This document shows, in pieces, positions 1 to 12,030 of a stretch of 64,000 nucleotides of DNA. The DNA is from Datisca glomerata (Eukaryota > Streptophyta > Magnoliopsida > Cucurbitales > Datiscaceae), in contig QANY01003844.1 in assembly GCA_003255025.1 (NCBI GenBank), positions 558,001 to 622,000 of the forward strand, read 5' to 3'. The notes beneath the pieces are model-generated. The model made no database searches and was not told the DNA's origin. It saw only the letters and a program-made list of their open reading frames with translations. Made by a program: the position numbers and the translations under genes. The number at the start of each line of letters is the position of its first letter. Position 1 is the first letter of the stretch.

Positions 1-179
1 AATCAACTGTTTCCTCATCCTCTTCAACTCCCAATCACATTTACAACTTCTGATTTCTTTTTTATTCATTCAACTCGCGAATTTGAAAGGTATGTTTCTG
101 TTTTTCTCCCTCTTTAATGATTTCATTACGTTAATTCTAGGGTAATAATGAGTTTTGCATATCTTTTTGAATTCTCAGG

Positions 180-2500
180 ATGGATAAATCATAGATGTTT
201 ATGAATATAACATCTACAAGTTATGACATTGAGGTTAAAAAATTTCTCAAGTATGCAATGGAGCATGATAATGACCCTTGTTATTTACGTTGTTCGTGCA
301 TGGAATGTGAGAATCTCAAACGTTTCACTTTCACTGAGGTAAGAAATCATTTATTCATTAATGATATAGTTCAAATATATCGAACATGGGTGTGTCATGC
401 AGAATTAGATAATTCTATAAAAATATGTTTGGTATAAATGAAGGAAGAGAGAGTTCTCATATAGATATTGATGATTATGAATGTAATGTAAATATGGTTG
501 AAGTAGTAGAAGATTTTTATTTAGATAATCCTGAGAAATTTAAAAAGATGCTCAATGATGTTGAGTAGCCTTCGTACCCAAATTGTAAAAATAGTTTACA
601 AAATTATATGCGTTAGGGAAGTTGTATAATTTAAAGGCTAAATATGGATGGAGTGACATAAGTTTTTCAAATTTAATGAGTGTGTTAGCGGAAATGCTTC
701 TAGATGACAATCAAATGCATGTTTCATTCTACGAGGCTAATAAAACCTTGTGTGCTTTAGGAATAGAGTATGAAAAAATACATGCATGTCCTAATGATTG
801 CATTTGATATAGAAATGAGCATGGAAACCATCAAAGAATTCGTCAGGGGATAAAAAAGGAGTGCCTACAAAGGTGTTATGATATTTTTCTCCCATCCCAC
901 GGTTAAAATGAATGTATGAGAGTAACTATTCTAGGAAACTTGACATTGCATGTTTATGATATCGAAATAGATGGTAAATTATGTCATCCATCCGATTCTC
1001 CATCTTGGAAGCTTATAGATCACAAGTGGCCAAATTTCACAGCTAATCCAAGACACCTTCAACTAGCTATTGTAGCAGATGGGATAAATTCATTTAGTTC
1101 CCTTAGTAGTAAATATAGTTGTTGGCATGTTATTATGGTGATATATAATCTCCCTTCATGGTTGTACATGAAGAGAAAATACATGATGTTAACATTGTTA
1201 ATAGTTGGTCCTAGGCAACCATAAACAACATTGATGTTTATTTAACACCTTTTATTGATGATATTAAAGTTCTTTGGGATGTGAGAATTGATGGGTATGA
1301 TTCATATCAGGAAGATAGTTTTACGCTAAGAGCAGTCTTAATGTGGATAATCAATGATTTTCCTACATATGTAAACTTACGTTGATGTAGTGTTAAAGAT
1401 TATTATGCTTGTCCAATATGTGTAGAAGATACATCTTATACTAGGCTAAAACATAACAAAAAATGCATATATATGACATAGAAGATTTTTACCTCTCACA
1501 CATCCTTACAGAAGGCAAAAAGGCCTTTGATGGCAATCAAGAGCTTAGAATAACTCATGCACCTGTAAGTGGAAAACAAGTAATGGAAAGAGTTGAGAAA
1601 ATTAGATTTACACTAAGAAAGAAGAATGTGAAGGAATCGTCGAAAGTTGGATTGCCCAAATCTTACTGGAAGAAGAAATCTATTTTCTTCAATCTAGAAT
1701 ATTAGAAAATCTTACATATTCGACATTGTCTCGATGTTATGCACATTGAAAGAAATATTTGCATGAGTATTATATGAACACTGCTTGACAAGTCTGAGAA
1801 GACAAGAGATAGGCTGTCTAGCCGTATCGACCTTGTGGATATGGGCATTAGACCAGAATTAGCTCCAAAAGTTGATGAAAAAAAAAGTTCTACCCCCAGC
1901 TTATTACAAATTGTCACGAGCAGAAAAGAAGAAACTATGCACTGCGTTAGCTAACATGAAAGTTTTATAATGGGTTGAAATCTCATGATTGCTATACATT
2001 AATGCAACATATACTTCCTATGGTAAATACGCGTATTATTACCAGATCATTTAGGATATGCAACCACCAAAATATGTTCATTCTTTAATGTAATTTGTAG
2101 TAAATTTATAGATATTACACAACTAGATGTGCTACAAAAAGAAATTGTTGTGTTATGTATTCTTTAAAAAAATTTCTCCTACTTTCTTTACCATTATGGT
2201 TCATCTCAATGTGCACATTGTTAGAGAGGTACGACTTTGTGGACCAATTTACTTGTGGTGGATGTACTCAATTGAAAGATATATGATAGTGTTAAAGGGT
2301 TATGTAAGAAATCACAATCGTCCATAGGGTTGTATTGGTGAGTGTTATATTGCTGAAGAAGCTGTAGAGTTTTTGTACCGAATATTTAAGAGTTAAATCA
2401 ATTGGAGTTTCATGCCCAGATGATGATTTGAAAGACGGTAAGCCTTTATCAAGTGGTCGTGTAAAGAGAATTGCTCACGAATAAAGGAAGTAAGCACATC
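180..2500 (+). pseudogene. Decayed TNP2-like CACTA transposase (Transposase-associated, Transposase_21 and DUF4218 domains)
   Basis: An acceptor-like CAG precedes an ATG at 180 that reads MDKS followed by a stop where the family has Trp (MDKSW). The reading then continues in pieces. At 195-437 there is a Cys-rich transposase-associated domain (RCSCMECENLK, then VRNHL and a Y..W..HAE ending). At 622-807 there is a segment ending IHACPNDC. At 916-1224 there is HPSDSPSWK, a DG..F motif and YNLPSW followed by a cysteine-to-tyrosine change and GPRQP. At 1463-1705 there is SYWKKKSIFFNLEY, and at 2127-2327 the DUF4218 signature GPIYLWWMYSIERYM. These are the conserved landmarks of plant TNP2 in the right order. 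Frameshifts and stops separate the pieces. In the family this protein binds the transposon ends and catalyses excision. Here it is broken. Confidence 0.85.
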
Positions 2501-2812
2501 ATTACGTATTAGAAAATACTAATGATGTTCAACCCTATATCTAATAAGTAAAATAATCTCAATCTTTTATTTGTTATTATGCTCATTATTTTTTATAATG
2601 GTTCTATATTTCATACTCTATTTGAAAATAGGAAACATATGAATTTCTTAAGAAAGAAGCATCCTAACAAATCAAGGAGGCAAAAATGACTACAAGATGA
2701 ACATAACCAAAAATTTATTTATTGGCTGCGTGATCAGATAGCTTAAGTGATAATGATATATATTCAAACTTGTAAATTTTATAAAGCACTTAATCATGGA
2801 TTGTTATTGTAG

Positions 2813-3352
2813 GTTGCAAATGATATTGATGTCTCTATAAATGTAACAAATACACTGAGGTGAATAACACACGACCCAACTTATGAGGTAATCAAATATT
2901 TTGGTTACACTATAAATGGTTATAGATTTCATACAAAATGTCATGATAACGATCGATGTTTTCAGAATTGTGGAGTTAGTGTAGTGGTACATGCAATGTA
3001 AATTGTAAGTGCTAAGGATAACAATCCTATATATTCAAACTTGTCCTTTTATGGAGTAATTCAAGAAATTTGAGAGCTTAATTATCATACGTTTAGGCTT
3101 CTGTTGTTTAAATGTGACTGGGTTGATGTTGTAAGATTGAGTCAAAACATGTTTTTTTATGTGGAAGATCCATAAGATCCAAGATTGTTAGTTGCCTTAT
3201 CTTCCACTCAAAAAGAACATCGTAAAAGAATTGTTGATGATGATTTAGGTGATACATTATTAGATTGTTATTTGTTTGTAAAAGAGATGCCTTCTGTTGA
3301 AGCATTTGACATAGATGGTGAAAATGAGGTTACTTATGTTCGACCAAATAGC
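2813..3352 (+). pseudogene. DUF4216-type C-terminal region of the CACTA transposase
   Basis: Read on plus, the segment shows an N-terminal NDIDVSINVT region, then FQNCGVSVV, a Y.G.IQEI.ELNY stretch, LLLFKCDWVDV, and FYVEDPxDPRLLVALSSTQKE. This is the layout of DUF4216, found at the C-terminus of plant TNP2 transposases. In-frame stops interrupt it (for example after VHAM and before ELNY). It follows the DUF4218 remnant with a spacer that probably was an intron. The order relative to TNP2 supports a single original gene. Confidence 0.75.
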
Positions 3353-3884
3353 TAAGACATTGTGATTATTGAAGGTACTATATGTAACTATGTTTATAGT
3401 AAGTACGATATTGGTGCGTTTATGTTTTGTTTAACTTTGTATAGTTTTATTTTTTACTCAGAGTTAAATAACAATCTATAATGCAATACATGAGTGGATA
3501 AAAGAAGCAGTAAATATCAAATCACCAAGTATGTACGTATGATAACTTTCAATACTCTTTTACTTTACTTTATAATTTAGTAAATTGATGGGTTAAATTT
3601 TATCTTTATTTTTGTAGGTTCAACGACCAAGTAGAACAGTATTGGAGCAACTAGAACAACTAAAAAGAAGTATTCAAAGTTCATTAGTTTCAAGATTTTT
3701 GTGATTAATTTCGATATTTATTTTTTCTAATCTACAATGTTAGAAATTTTGAAGATCATATTATTTGCAATGAAGAGTTATATTGTCTGCTGAGATATTT
3801 GTGTCATTTTCTATTTCGTTTACAGTGTAATTCTAATATGTTGACTTAATAATTCAGCAATAAATAAAAAAAATTATATAAAAC

Positions 3885-4190
3885 ACGACGATTTGTAGAT
3901 GAACCGTCATAAAAAATCCAAGGCATGTCATTTACGATGGTTACTCCATCAACCGTCGTCTTCAAACCACGACGATGGTCAAACTACCTATCATAAAATA
4001 TCATCTTATCTCACCCCGTCGTGGTTTTACTTAGAAGACGACGGTTGGTCGAGCACCATCGTCTTCTGTTCCCGTCGTCAATAATGCACTATTTTTTAAG
4101 ACGACATTTAAAATGATGGGTCGTTACCTGTCGTTTTTAATTTTTAACGACATAAGTTCTCCGACATTAAAAATCAGTTTTATAGTAGTG
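3885..4190 (+). repeat. CACTA subterminal repeats and right terminal repeat
   Basis: Short units containing GACGACGGT, CCGTCGTC and ACGACGATGG recur in both orientations between about 3885 and 4170, directly inside the terminal TTTTATAGTAGTG at 4178-4190. In CACTA elements such units are the transposase-binding subterminal region. Confidence 0.7.
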
Positions 4191-4572
4191 GATTAACCAA
4201 TCGACACATGGTGACTTTCGAGGATAGATTCCTTGCACCTACAATAGCACTGTCAGACTCAGAACATTGAAACGTTGATGGTTTAACCAACTGTCACTAT
4301 AGAGATGCAAAAACCACGTTGGTTTCTCACGGGTGTTATATTTCCCGGCGGTTACTATTCCGAATTTTTTTCTGATTCTAAATTATGTTTATTTTTCAGA
4401 AGCTAATATGAGTAAAGCAATAAATCAAAAGTATTATTCCAAATAACATCTTAGTAGGTTACATACATTTTTCAACAAATATGAATTGAAATTACACTCG
4501 ACTCCTACCCTCAGTCAGCAATCCAGGGTTGTCGGATCAAATCAGTAAAACACACACAAAAACAGAAAACAA
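4191..4572. other. Spacer between CACTA A and ABCG21; 3' flank of ABCG21
   Basis: No coding sequence is seen. It contains the 3' UTR and transcript end of ABCG21 (minus strand, below 4573). An AATAATAC-like stretch on minus near 4430-4440 could serve as a poly(A) signal, but this is weak. The part next to 4191 has no recognisable content. Confidence 0.5.
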
Positions 4573-7500
4573 TCAGTGAGGTTCACCAAATTTCAGTGCC
4601 CCATAAGCCAAGGCCCTATACCCAACCAACATTACAGTCAAAGCAGCAACATCCCACCACTTCCTATCAAGACCCAAATACTTAATCGCACCATAATCCA
4701 TCACTCTACAATTCATCCCAATTCCACACTTATAAACCTCATTTGCTGAGTACTGAACTCCAATAAGAAGCTTATAACAATAATGACTAAATGAAATATA
4801 CTTTAACCAAGCTATGAATGATGGAATGTGCTGAATGTAATATCCACCTGCTAGTAAAAACACTAGCATTATTACCGACGATAGTGTAGTCGCTTGTTTT
4901 ACGTCCATTAGAATTGCGCCAAGTGCTAGGCCGAGCCCTTGGGAGACTAACACATTGAAAAGGACAATTAAGAGGGTTAGAGTGAAGGTTGCTACTGAAG
5001 TCTTGAGACCACCCATCCAGTATGTGATGGTAACAAATACAGTTGGAAGAACAAGCTCCATAGGTAAGTCGCCGACTACTCGAGCAAAGTAATAAGCAGA
5101 GAGGCGGTACATGCCTGAAGAACGTTCTTTTCGTAGCATCGGTCGTTCTTGTGGGAATGTGAATATGGCATTGAACAATGGAAAGAAGCCCCAGAAGATT
5201 GAGAAGAAGAAGAGAAGTCCAACCTGTTGAATGCTTTTTGTTTTTGTAAACTTTTAATAATTACAGCTTTCTATCAGCAAAAAGGGAAAAAAGAAAAAAA
5301 TTAAAACGGACATATTAGCCCCCCTCATTCTAATTAGAATGAGAGTGTACCTGGTCTTGTATGTGAGAAGTGTCAGAGTGCCACCATAATAAACCCGAAA
5401 GAATAGAAACCGACATCACTTGAAAAATGCGTAAACTAGAATAAGATTCATGTCTCCTTTCTTTTAATCCCCTTCTCAGCAACACCATGAATTGCTCCCA
5501 CCAGCTAGTTGTCCATTGACACTCATTCAAGGATGATGGAGTTGCTGGTGTAGGAAGAAGTACTGATTCCTTAAAATTTAGTTGAATCTCAGTCTTCAAT
5601 GCAGGGTATAAGTTTTTTTTGTAGGAAGATATTAGACACTGTTTGGTTGAAGTTTGAACATCGTGTTGGTCCAATTTGGAATGGAAGTCCAGTTGATCAT
5701 CCTGTTTTACATCAGGAGCTATCCCTGCATAACCATACAGCATTTTCTGGGAATTAAGGAAAAATTAAATGAAATTATTGTAAGAATTTAAACTTGTTGA
5801 TTTTTCCAAAATCTTTTTCATGTGTAGTGTAGTCCTACAGAGCCCCAAAATAAGAAAGAGTCCACAGAATGAATAAAGTTGACTATTGGGCCGGTTCCAA
5901 CCAGCCTTTGTTCGACTTCGTAGATAAACCCGGCAAGTCCGAGTCGTGTTAGTTTAGTTCCTGAGTCAGAGACTTGAGGACCTGACATGACCGGCGCGTA
6001 AAATGATATAAGCGGTCAAACCGGATAGGACAGGCCCACGCAACAAGTCCATATGGACCCAGCTCGAAGGTAAAAGAGCCTGAGCATATGATCGAACCCA
6101 GGCCTCTTTTACTGATTTATCAGAACGTCCGCCCCAAACCATCCTGGACAGCCTAGGTGGGCTAGGGAGCCCTTCTGGGCCTTAAGAGAGAGACGACTCA
6201 AACCGGTCAGACCCGGTCTGATCCGGCCTGTCGGCTGTTTGCAACCTGTAATATGCTGCTGCTGATAAAAAAAAATGTCATACCTTTTGGATTGATTAAT
6301 AATAACTGACCCAGTTGTCCAGAAAATATTAGTCGTCAGAGTCAAAAATGACTTTTTGAGGTATCCATATTCGACATGGAAATTTCACTTTGGATAAAAA
6401 GTCTAAGCACATTGAATTCCACTATCACTCAACCCAATCAAAAGCCATCTGTGACAAACTAAGCCTCAGACCCTGACTCGCACGCTTGGAATGCTAAATA
6501 CCGAAACCCCGAACTGTCCCCCACTGATTAAAAGGTCGTCATCGTTGCCGTGAAATTTCCTGCTTCATTACTTTTGAAAACGAACTTTTACCTAATTATT
6601 GTCGTTATTTGTTTAAGCTTAAAAAGCCTCTCTTAGTGACATGATAGCTAGGGACCGGGACTGCTTTATTCTCAAATTGACACCTAAATAAGACAACATA
6701 ATACATGGCACACCTAAATAAGCCTCTCTTACGAATTCAGTTATGAGTTGAGCATTGCAATGATAAAATGAATATTAAAAAATATATTATGATATATTAA
6801 GTATTGTGCTACCGTATTTGGTGTGATTTTAATTATATTACTAATAGTTAGTTTACCGAAAGAAAGTAAAAAAAGATCATTCCTTACCGTTAGCAAGATC
6901 AAGAAGAAAATCAGCAGGGTTCATGAAGTTGAATCCGGGCACGTATCCAATCGACCCAAAATACTCCATGGCCCGACCCGCTTCCCCGCTGTAAATAGAA
7001 TAGCCATCAGATAACACCACCACCTTATCAAACATCCTGTACAACCTGCTAGATGGCTGGTGAATCGTGGTGACCACCGTTCGACCACCACGAGCCAACC
7101 CACGCAACGTTACCACAATACGCTGTGCCGTTGTAGAGTCGAGCCCAGAAGTTGGTTCGTCCAGCAACAAAAGACTCGGGTTCACTATCATCTCGTGTCC
7201 AATACTAACCCGTTTACGTTCACCACCCGACAAGCCCCTAAACAAGGCTCCACCGATCACACTGTTACGACACCGTGTTAGCCCCAGCTCAACAATGATC
7301 ATTTCAGCTTGTCCAATCTTTTCTTCTTTAGTAAGCTTTCTGGGTAACCTTAACATAGCAGTGTACGTTAGCGTCTCTAGCACAGTTAGATGAGGGTACA
7401 ACACGTCGTCTTGGGATACGAATCCTGTTTTACGCTTGATGGTGCTAGAGAAAGGCCTGCCATTGTAAGCGATTGTGCCCGAGATCTTCCCAGGCAAGCG

Positions 7501-8234
7501 ACCGGCCAGGGCGGTCAGGAGGGTTGTCTTGCCACTGCCTGATGGACCCAGCATCGCTAGTAGCTCACCAGGCCGAACAATTCCGGTTACTCCATTTAGT
7601 ACAGTCCGAGTTGGCTTAGGCTCATTTAAACTACAACAAGTAGCCTTGTTTGTTTGCAACTTTATACTGTACGCCACATCTTCAAACTGCAATACAAATA
7701 TTACAAATCAATATTCAAATTTCATTCATAAATGTCCATTTCTCATATATTATTGAATTAGCTTTTAAGCTTTTATCATCAATACAATACAGGACATGAG
7801 TTCCAAGTACTTTTTCCTCATTAAAATGTCCACTTGATAAACAAACAATTTATGATTACCACATAAGATAGTACCAAGAAGTAATTCAATTGGTTAAATT
7901 AAGTCACAGTCACGCTCAACTACTCAGCTTGAATGGTTACTCTATAAGCTTATGTGGTATCCTACTAATCAACCACATGCTAGTTAAGTACGTGTGGTTT
8001 AATTACCTTGAGTGTTATGGGGCGTAAAGATTGTCGAAGAATCGAGAATCGGTCTTGGGTACGGCGAGCTGGTTGGTGTTGCTCTGGCAACAGATGTTCG
8101 GAATGCGGAGTATTAAAATTATTGCTTGTAGAAGTGTTGGACGGTTCAGCGTGAACTTCAGAACGGTTGGAGAGTAGAATGAGATTAGGCGGTTGAGTGC
8201 TGCCAATGTTAGTTTCTTGCTCAGGAGGCATCAT
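4573..8234 (-). CDS. ABCG21: ABCG half-transporter, ABCG21 orthologue (4 exons)
   Basis: Coding exons are complement of 8007-8234, 6888-7686, 5351-5724 and 4573-5223. All junctions are GT..AG and phases agree, giving 683 residues and a TGA stop. The start MMPPEQE and the [10 protein letters not shown] end of exon 1 match ABCG21 as remembered from Arabidopsis, which is of similar length. The nucleotide-binding domain comes first, as in all ABCG proteins: Walker A GPSGSGKT at about 123-130, Q-loop Gln near 168, signature LSGGERKR at about 228-235, Walker B LLLLDEP at about 248-254, and switch His near 285. Exons 3-4 encode the membrane domain, with the family hallmarks TFPQERPML and GGYYIQHIP and about six hydrophobic segments. 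As a half-transporter it must dimerise to move a substrate across a membrane, probably the plasma membrane. The substrate cannot be read from sequence. No frameshift or missing catalytic residue is seen, so it is probably functional. Confidence 0.95.
5725..6887 (-). other. ABCG21 intron 2 (1,163 bp) with a GC-richer insert
   Basis: This is the long intron between the nucleotide-binding exon and the linker exon. Positions about 5880-6260 are clearly richer in G+C than the surrounding intron and contain repeated CCGG-type motifs (GACCGGC, AAACCGGT, ATCCGGCC). Base composition and motif repetition suggest an inserted non-coding element, but no terminal repeats or target duplication are obvious. 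Confidence 0.5.
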
Positions 8235-8370
8235 TTCAGAGCGTTTGGGATTTCGTCTGAAGATAGCTAGAGAAGGAAGAGAGTAATGGAAAGGGAACGA
8301 AAAGAAAAAGAAGGGGGAGAACAGGAAGAGTCACATGAAAAAACATGTAGTAGATGAGTTTATAAAGTGA
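8235..8370 (-). promoter_or_regulatory. ABCG21 leader and TATA-box candidate
   Basis: On minus, TATAAA lies at 8364-8359, about 125 bp upstream of the ATG at 8234. Between them is a CT-rich stretch (8270-8320) typical of plant 5' leaders. The spacing would give a leader of roughly 90-100 nt. This is a sequence-only prediction. Confidence 0.45.
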
Positions 8371-9486
8371 GAGGAAAGGCACGAGAAGCTGACTATAAGG
8401 TGGTGGATTCGTGGCTGTGAGCAATTCATTTTGATGTATTGGAAGTGTGCACACAATTATTACTATTACTATTGCATGTCACCTATATATTTGTTTTCAA
8501 TTTGGTTGGGTCAGGGGTGGTGTATTTGGACGTTAGCTAGTTTTCTCTCTTTCAGATCCGTTCTTAAGGCAGAAAGAATTAGGGCAAATGAAGTTCGCCC
8601 AGTTGTAATTTATCTAAATTGTATAGATACTCTCTCTAATTTTAATATGAACATATATATCGACCATAACGAAACTATAGATATTATCTCTATAGTTTTG
8701 ACACTAGGCAGACGGCTTTTTATTAAGGAAAAATACGTGAGAAATTGATGTAATTTATTGAAAAAACTATAATTTTTCTAATTGTGAAATGAGGATAGTT
8801 CTTTACAGGAGAAAAAGCACCAATAGTTCATGACTCTTGAACATATACATTTTTCTCTTCGTTCGAAGAGAACATAGGGGTTACGGATTATACGACCTAT
8901 AAATGAAGATACTTCTGAAACTTAGACAAAAGAAGGAAAGTGTGTTTATTATCAAAAGAGAAAAAGCTTATACAAATCTGTAGCTTCCCTTTTAACTTGG
9001 TGAAATTATGTCACTTGTGATCACGTCTCCTAATAATTTCTCTTTAACAGGACCTTTGCGCCTAATTTCATTCGGTGCAAATAGTGGCTAATAAATTATA
9101 GGGGTGTAAATGTCAAAATGTGAAATTGAAGGTGTTTAAGTGCATTTTATACTTTTTTTACTCTTAACCCGCGTCTATGAGTTGAGCAACTTTTTTTTAT
9201 CAACAAACATAGTATATTTATAAAGATGAAAAGTTTACATGGTGGTTTAAAATCATCCAACAAAAATAAACCCGTCTCTATCAACTAAAAGAGAAATACT
9301 CAGTGAAATTTGTAGAACGTCATTTAAAATACAACTCTCATCTATGTTTATTTTTTAAAATATCAACAACTATATTATAATCTCTACTAATTCACTTTAC
9401 ATGACAAGAATTAAAGGATTTAAATGTCTTTTTTGTATGAATGATGAGATTAGCTAAATCCCAAGAAGGAGAGGCAGAACACTCAT

Positions 9487-9740
9487 ATATTCTCATCTAA
9501 GAATAGCTAGCTGGTCTCAATTTACTTAATTTTTTCCCTGGCAAAACAAATTCTTTATAATATAATAAGATATTACAATATATATATATATATATAATAT
9601 ACAACACTCATCTAAGAATAGCTAAAATAAACGCTAATATATTCTCATCTAGGAATAGCTAGCTGGTCTCAATTTACTTACTTTTTCCCCTGGCAAAAAC
9701 ATTCTTTCGTCATATATAAGATACTACAAAATATAAATAA
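9487..9740. repeat. Direct duplication, offset about 152 bp
   Basis: The text ATATTCTCATCTA.GAATAG followed by CTAGCTGGTCTCAATTTACT and CCTGGCAAAA occurs at 9487 and again at 9639, with small differences. A shorter third piece (CTCATCTAAGAATAGCTA) lies between them at about 9607. This looks like an old tandem duplication. Confidence 0.75.
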
Positions 9741-9742
9741 CT

Positions 9743-9756
9743 AAATAAATAAATAA

Positions 9757-9794
<38 letters not shown>
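9743..9794. repeat. TAAA/AT microsatellite
   Basis: A run of AAAT units is followed by about 17 AT units. Confidence 0.9.
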
Positions 9795-9798
<4 letters not shown>

Positions 9799-10160
9799 GA
9801 TACATTTTATAGGTTGAAATAAGATCAACCTCTTGTTTATTAGTGATCTTTCCTTTCATACTACTTTTCTATTTATCATAAACAGTTATACAAATTACCG
9901 AAGAGATTATATAGTATCGACATGCAAAGAATGACATGTAGTCATTACGAATTTGACGCGGCACACACCTTATTCTTAATTTCTAAATAATTTTGTATTT
10001 GCAAAGAAAATGCAATAAAACATGTTTAAAAATAATTTAAATGATTCAGCTTAGCTTAACACAACAAACTTGAACTTCTAAAATTATACCGTTAATATAC
10101 TATGGTATACGAGCAAGCAACCTTCAAGTTCATCAACTAAAAGAGGGTTTAGGCTTATGT

Positions 10161-10437
10161 TGTTAGAGTGTGGAGTCCACTAATGCGTCGCACAGTGTCT
10201 ATGCGTGTTTAAGTACGTTTTATATGTTTTAAGAGTTTCTCTAATATCCTCACTATATATAAGGGATATTAAGCCGGCGGTCTTGAGTGTTGCAAAATCT
10301 AGAACGGTGTGAGCCTTGAGATATCATCTTAATCATAGTAAAAATTTATAATGGATAAAGTGGAAGAAACTCTCACATTGAAGGTGAACTTCTATAAATC
10401 TATGTTTTCTTTGTTGCGTTTCTATTTTATTACTATT
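10161..10437 (+). repeat. Outer copia 5' LTR, first part (continues at 16991-17032)
   Basis: It begins TGTTAGAGTGTGGAGTCC, contains TATATATAAGG at about 10253 as a TATA candidate, and is interrupted by the inner element. The continuation at 16991-17032 ends in TTTGTAACA directly before a primer-binding-site-like AATGGTACCAGAG. Combined length is about 319 bp. Confidence 0.6.
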
Positions 10438-11013
10438 TGTTATAAGTGAATGAAACTTAAGTTAGTTATTAGATTAATGGTTCTTTGACAGTTACTAAAT
10501 CAGTATCAACTATAAATGACCTATAGTAACTAACACTTCAGCATGCATTTACAGAATACAAAATCATATATATACTGATATCCACTTGAAAATAGGATCA
10601 AGCATGTTATTGTGATTCTGTTCTCGATTTCAAGCAAGGAAGTAAAAGCAAAAGAAAGAGGAGAAAATCTAAGACTACAAAACATAAATCTGATAGAAAG
10701 CTTAGAATAAGACAGTTGGATCTTACCTGGATTTCTTCGAAGTAGTGAAAGAGAAAGAGAGAGAGAGAGAAAGAATCTGCTATCTATAATCTTTTTAAAT
10801 TGCTTTAAATAACTTTGTAACTTTCTGCAAGTACTTGTACTCCAGAAAACTAGTAGATTGCCCATCTCTAGGACTGGATGTAGGTTTCCTTTTACAGGAA
10901 CTGAACCAGCATAAGTTTTCTGGTGTCTTCCCCTCTCCTTTTCCTCTTCTTCATCTTCTCCTTGCATGCGACTGTCCTACATTGTAAACCCTCAAATTAG
11001 TCTCTATTTCACA
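10438..11013 (+). repeat. Inner copia 5' LTR
   Basis: Starts TGTTATAAGTG and ends TATTTCACA, 576 bp. Colinear with 16422-16990 with scattered substitutions and small indels; the two were identical at insertion. It contains a short GA run that is mostly lost in the 3' copy. Confidence 0.85.
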
Positions 11014-11136
11014 ATAAATTGGTATTAGAGCTAAAAAGATCATTAGTCTAGGAAGCCTAGCATCATATATTAAAGAATCTTGAAAATTCAAGATTGTGAT
11101 TAGAAAAATCAAGAAGTCTCCAAGAAAGCTTATAAG

Positions 11137-12030
11137 ATGGCTAAAACTTCCACCAAACATGACATTGAGAAGTTTGATGACACAAACGACTTTTCCATTT
11201 GGAGAATGAAGATGTTGGCACTTTTAGGAAACCTTGGACTTGATGAGGCTCTCGAGGGTGAATAAAAAATGTCATCAACTTATTCTGAAGAGAAGAAGAA
11301 AGACACGATGAAGAGGGTTTATAATAAATTGATCCTGAGTCTTAGTGACAAAGTCTTGAGGGAGATTGCAAAAATGAAGACAGTTGTAGAAATATGGCTT
11401 AAGCTTGAGAACTTGTACATGACCAAGACTCTGTCAAGCAGGCTGTATCTGAAAGCAAAGTTCTTCACCTATAGAATGGCAGAAGGGAAGAACCTCCTCG
11501 AAGAGCATATTGATGAATTTAATAAATTATGCCTTGATCTTGAAAATATTCAAGTGGACTATGAAACATTTGTTGAAATCCTAAAGCTGGCAGGGAAACA
11601 TTATCTCTAGAAGATGTGATAGGTGCTCATAAGTCAAAAGAGTTGCAAAAAAAAAAACATGGCAACAAGGATACTAGTGGGGAAAGTCTATCTGTAAGAG
11701 GTAGAACTGAAAAAAAAAAAGATAGAGGCAGGAGCAAATCAGGATCTAAGTCCAGAAATGGGAAGAATTACAAGAAAGTAAAGTGTTATCATTGTCATGT
11801 GGAGGGTCACATTAGAAGACTATGTCCTAAAAGAAGGAAGGATTTCAAGGGAAATGAGAGTGTTGAGGGTGATGTTGTTGTGGTAGAAGATGGATATGAA
11901 AGTGTAGAAGTTCTAGTAGTGGCAACCAAGAACTCTAAAAAATAATTGATTATTGATTATGGATGTTCATTTCACATGACACCAAATATGGACTGGTTTG
12001 AGGCAATCTCAAAGTATGATGGAGGAAATG
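11137..12030 (+). pseudogene. Inner copia gag and start of protease
   Basis: Begins at ATG 11137 (MAKTSTKHDIEKFDD), which opens the usual copia gag with a W...M motif. A stop at about 11263 breaks it, and it resumes at 11269-11610 with the WLKLENLY, SRLYLKAKFF, HIDEFNKL pattern of the UBN2 gag domain. After another stop, 11616-11945 carries a perfect zinc knuckle CYHCHVEGHIRRLC (CX2CX4HX4C). This is followed by the protease motif region IIDYGCSFHMT, where the usual DSG has become DYG, so the protease would be dead. The reading is then cut by the gypsy solo LTR at 12031. Gag would package element RNA; this copy cannot. Confidence 0.85.

Larger units (their letters stand above)
1..4190 (+). mobile_element. 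CACTA (En/Spm) DNA transposon A, right part, decayed
   Basis: The right-hand part of a CACTA element whose left end lies outside the window. It holds a decayed TNP2-type transposase (180 to about 2500), a DUF4216-type region (about 2813-3352), an array of CGTCGT-containing subterminal repeats (about 3885-4170), and a terminal sequence TTTTATAGTAGTG at 4178-4190. The reverse complement of that terminus starts CACTACTATAAAA, the canonical CACTA terminus. The order of transposase domains and subterminal repeats fits this superfamily. The many stop codons and frameshifts show it is not autonomous today. The 3-bp target duplication cannot be checked because the left end is missing. Confidence 0.85.
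8371..10160. other. Spacer upstream of ABCG21
   Basis: AT-rich and without supportable coding sequence. It may contain upstream regulatory sequence for ABCG21. It includes a diverged direct duplication (9487-9740) and a TAAA/AT microsatellite (9743-9794), described separately. Confidence 0.5.

Noticed and set aside
7060..7393. Plus-strand open frames opposite ABCG21 exon 2
   Set aside because: Antisense shadows of a conserved coding exon.
10530..11160. Minus-strand frames inside the inner copia LTR and leader
   Set aside because: They coincide with the LTR, primer-binding site and gag start of a plus-strand element.
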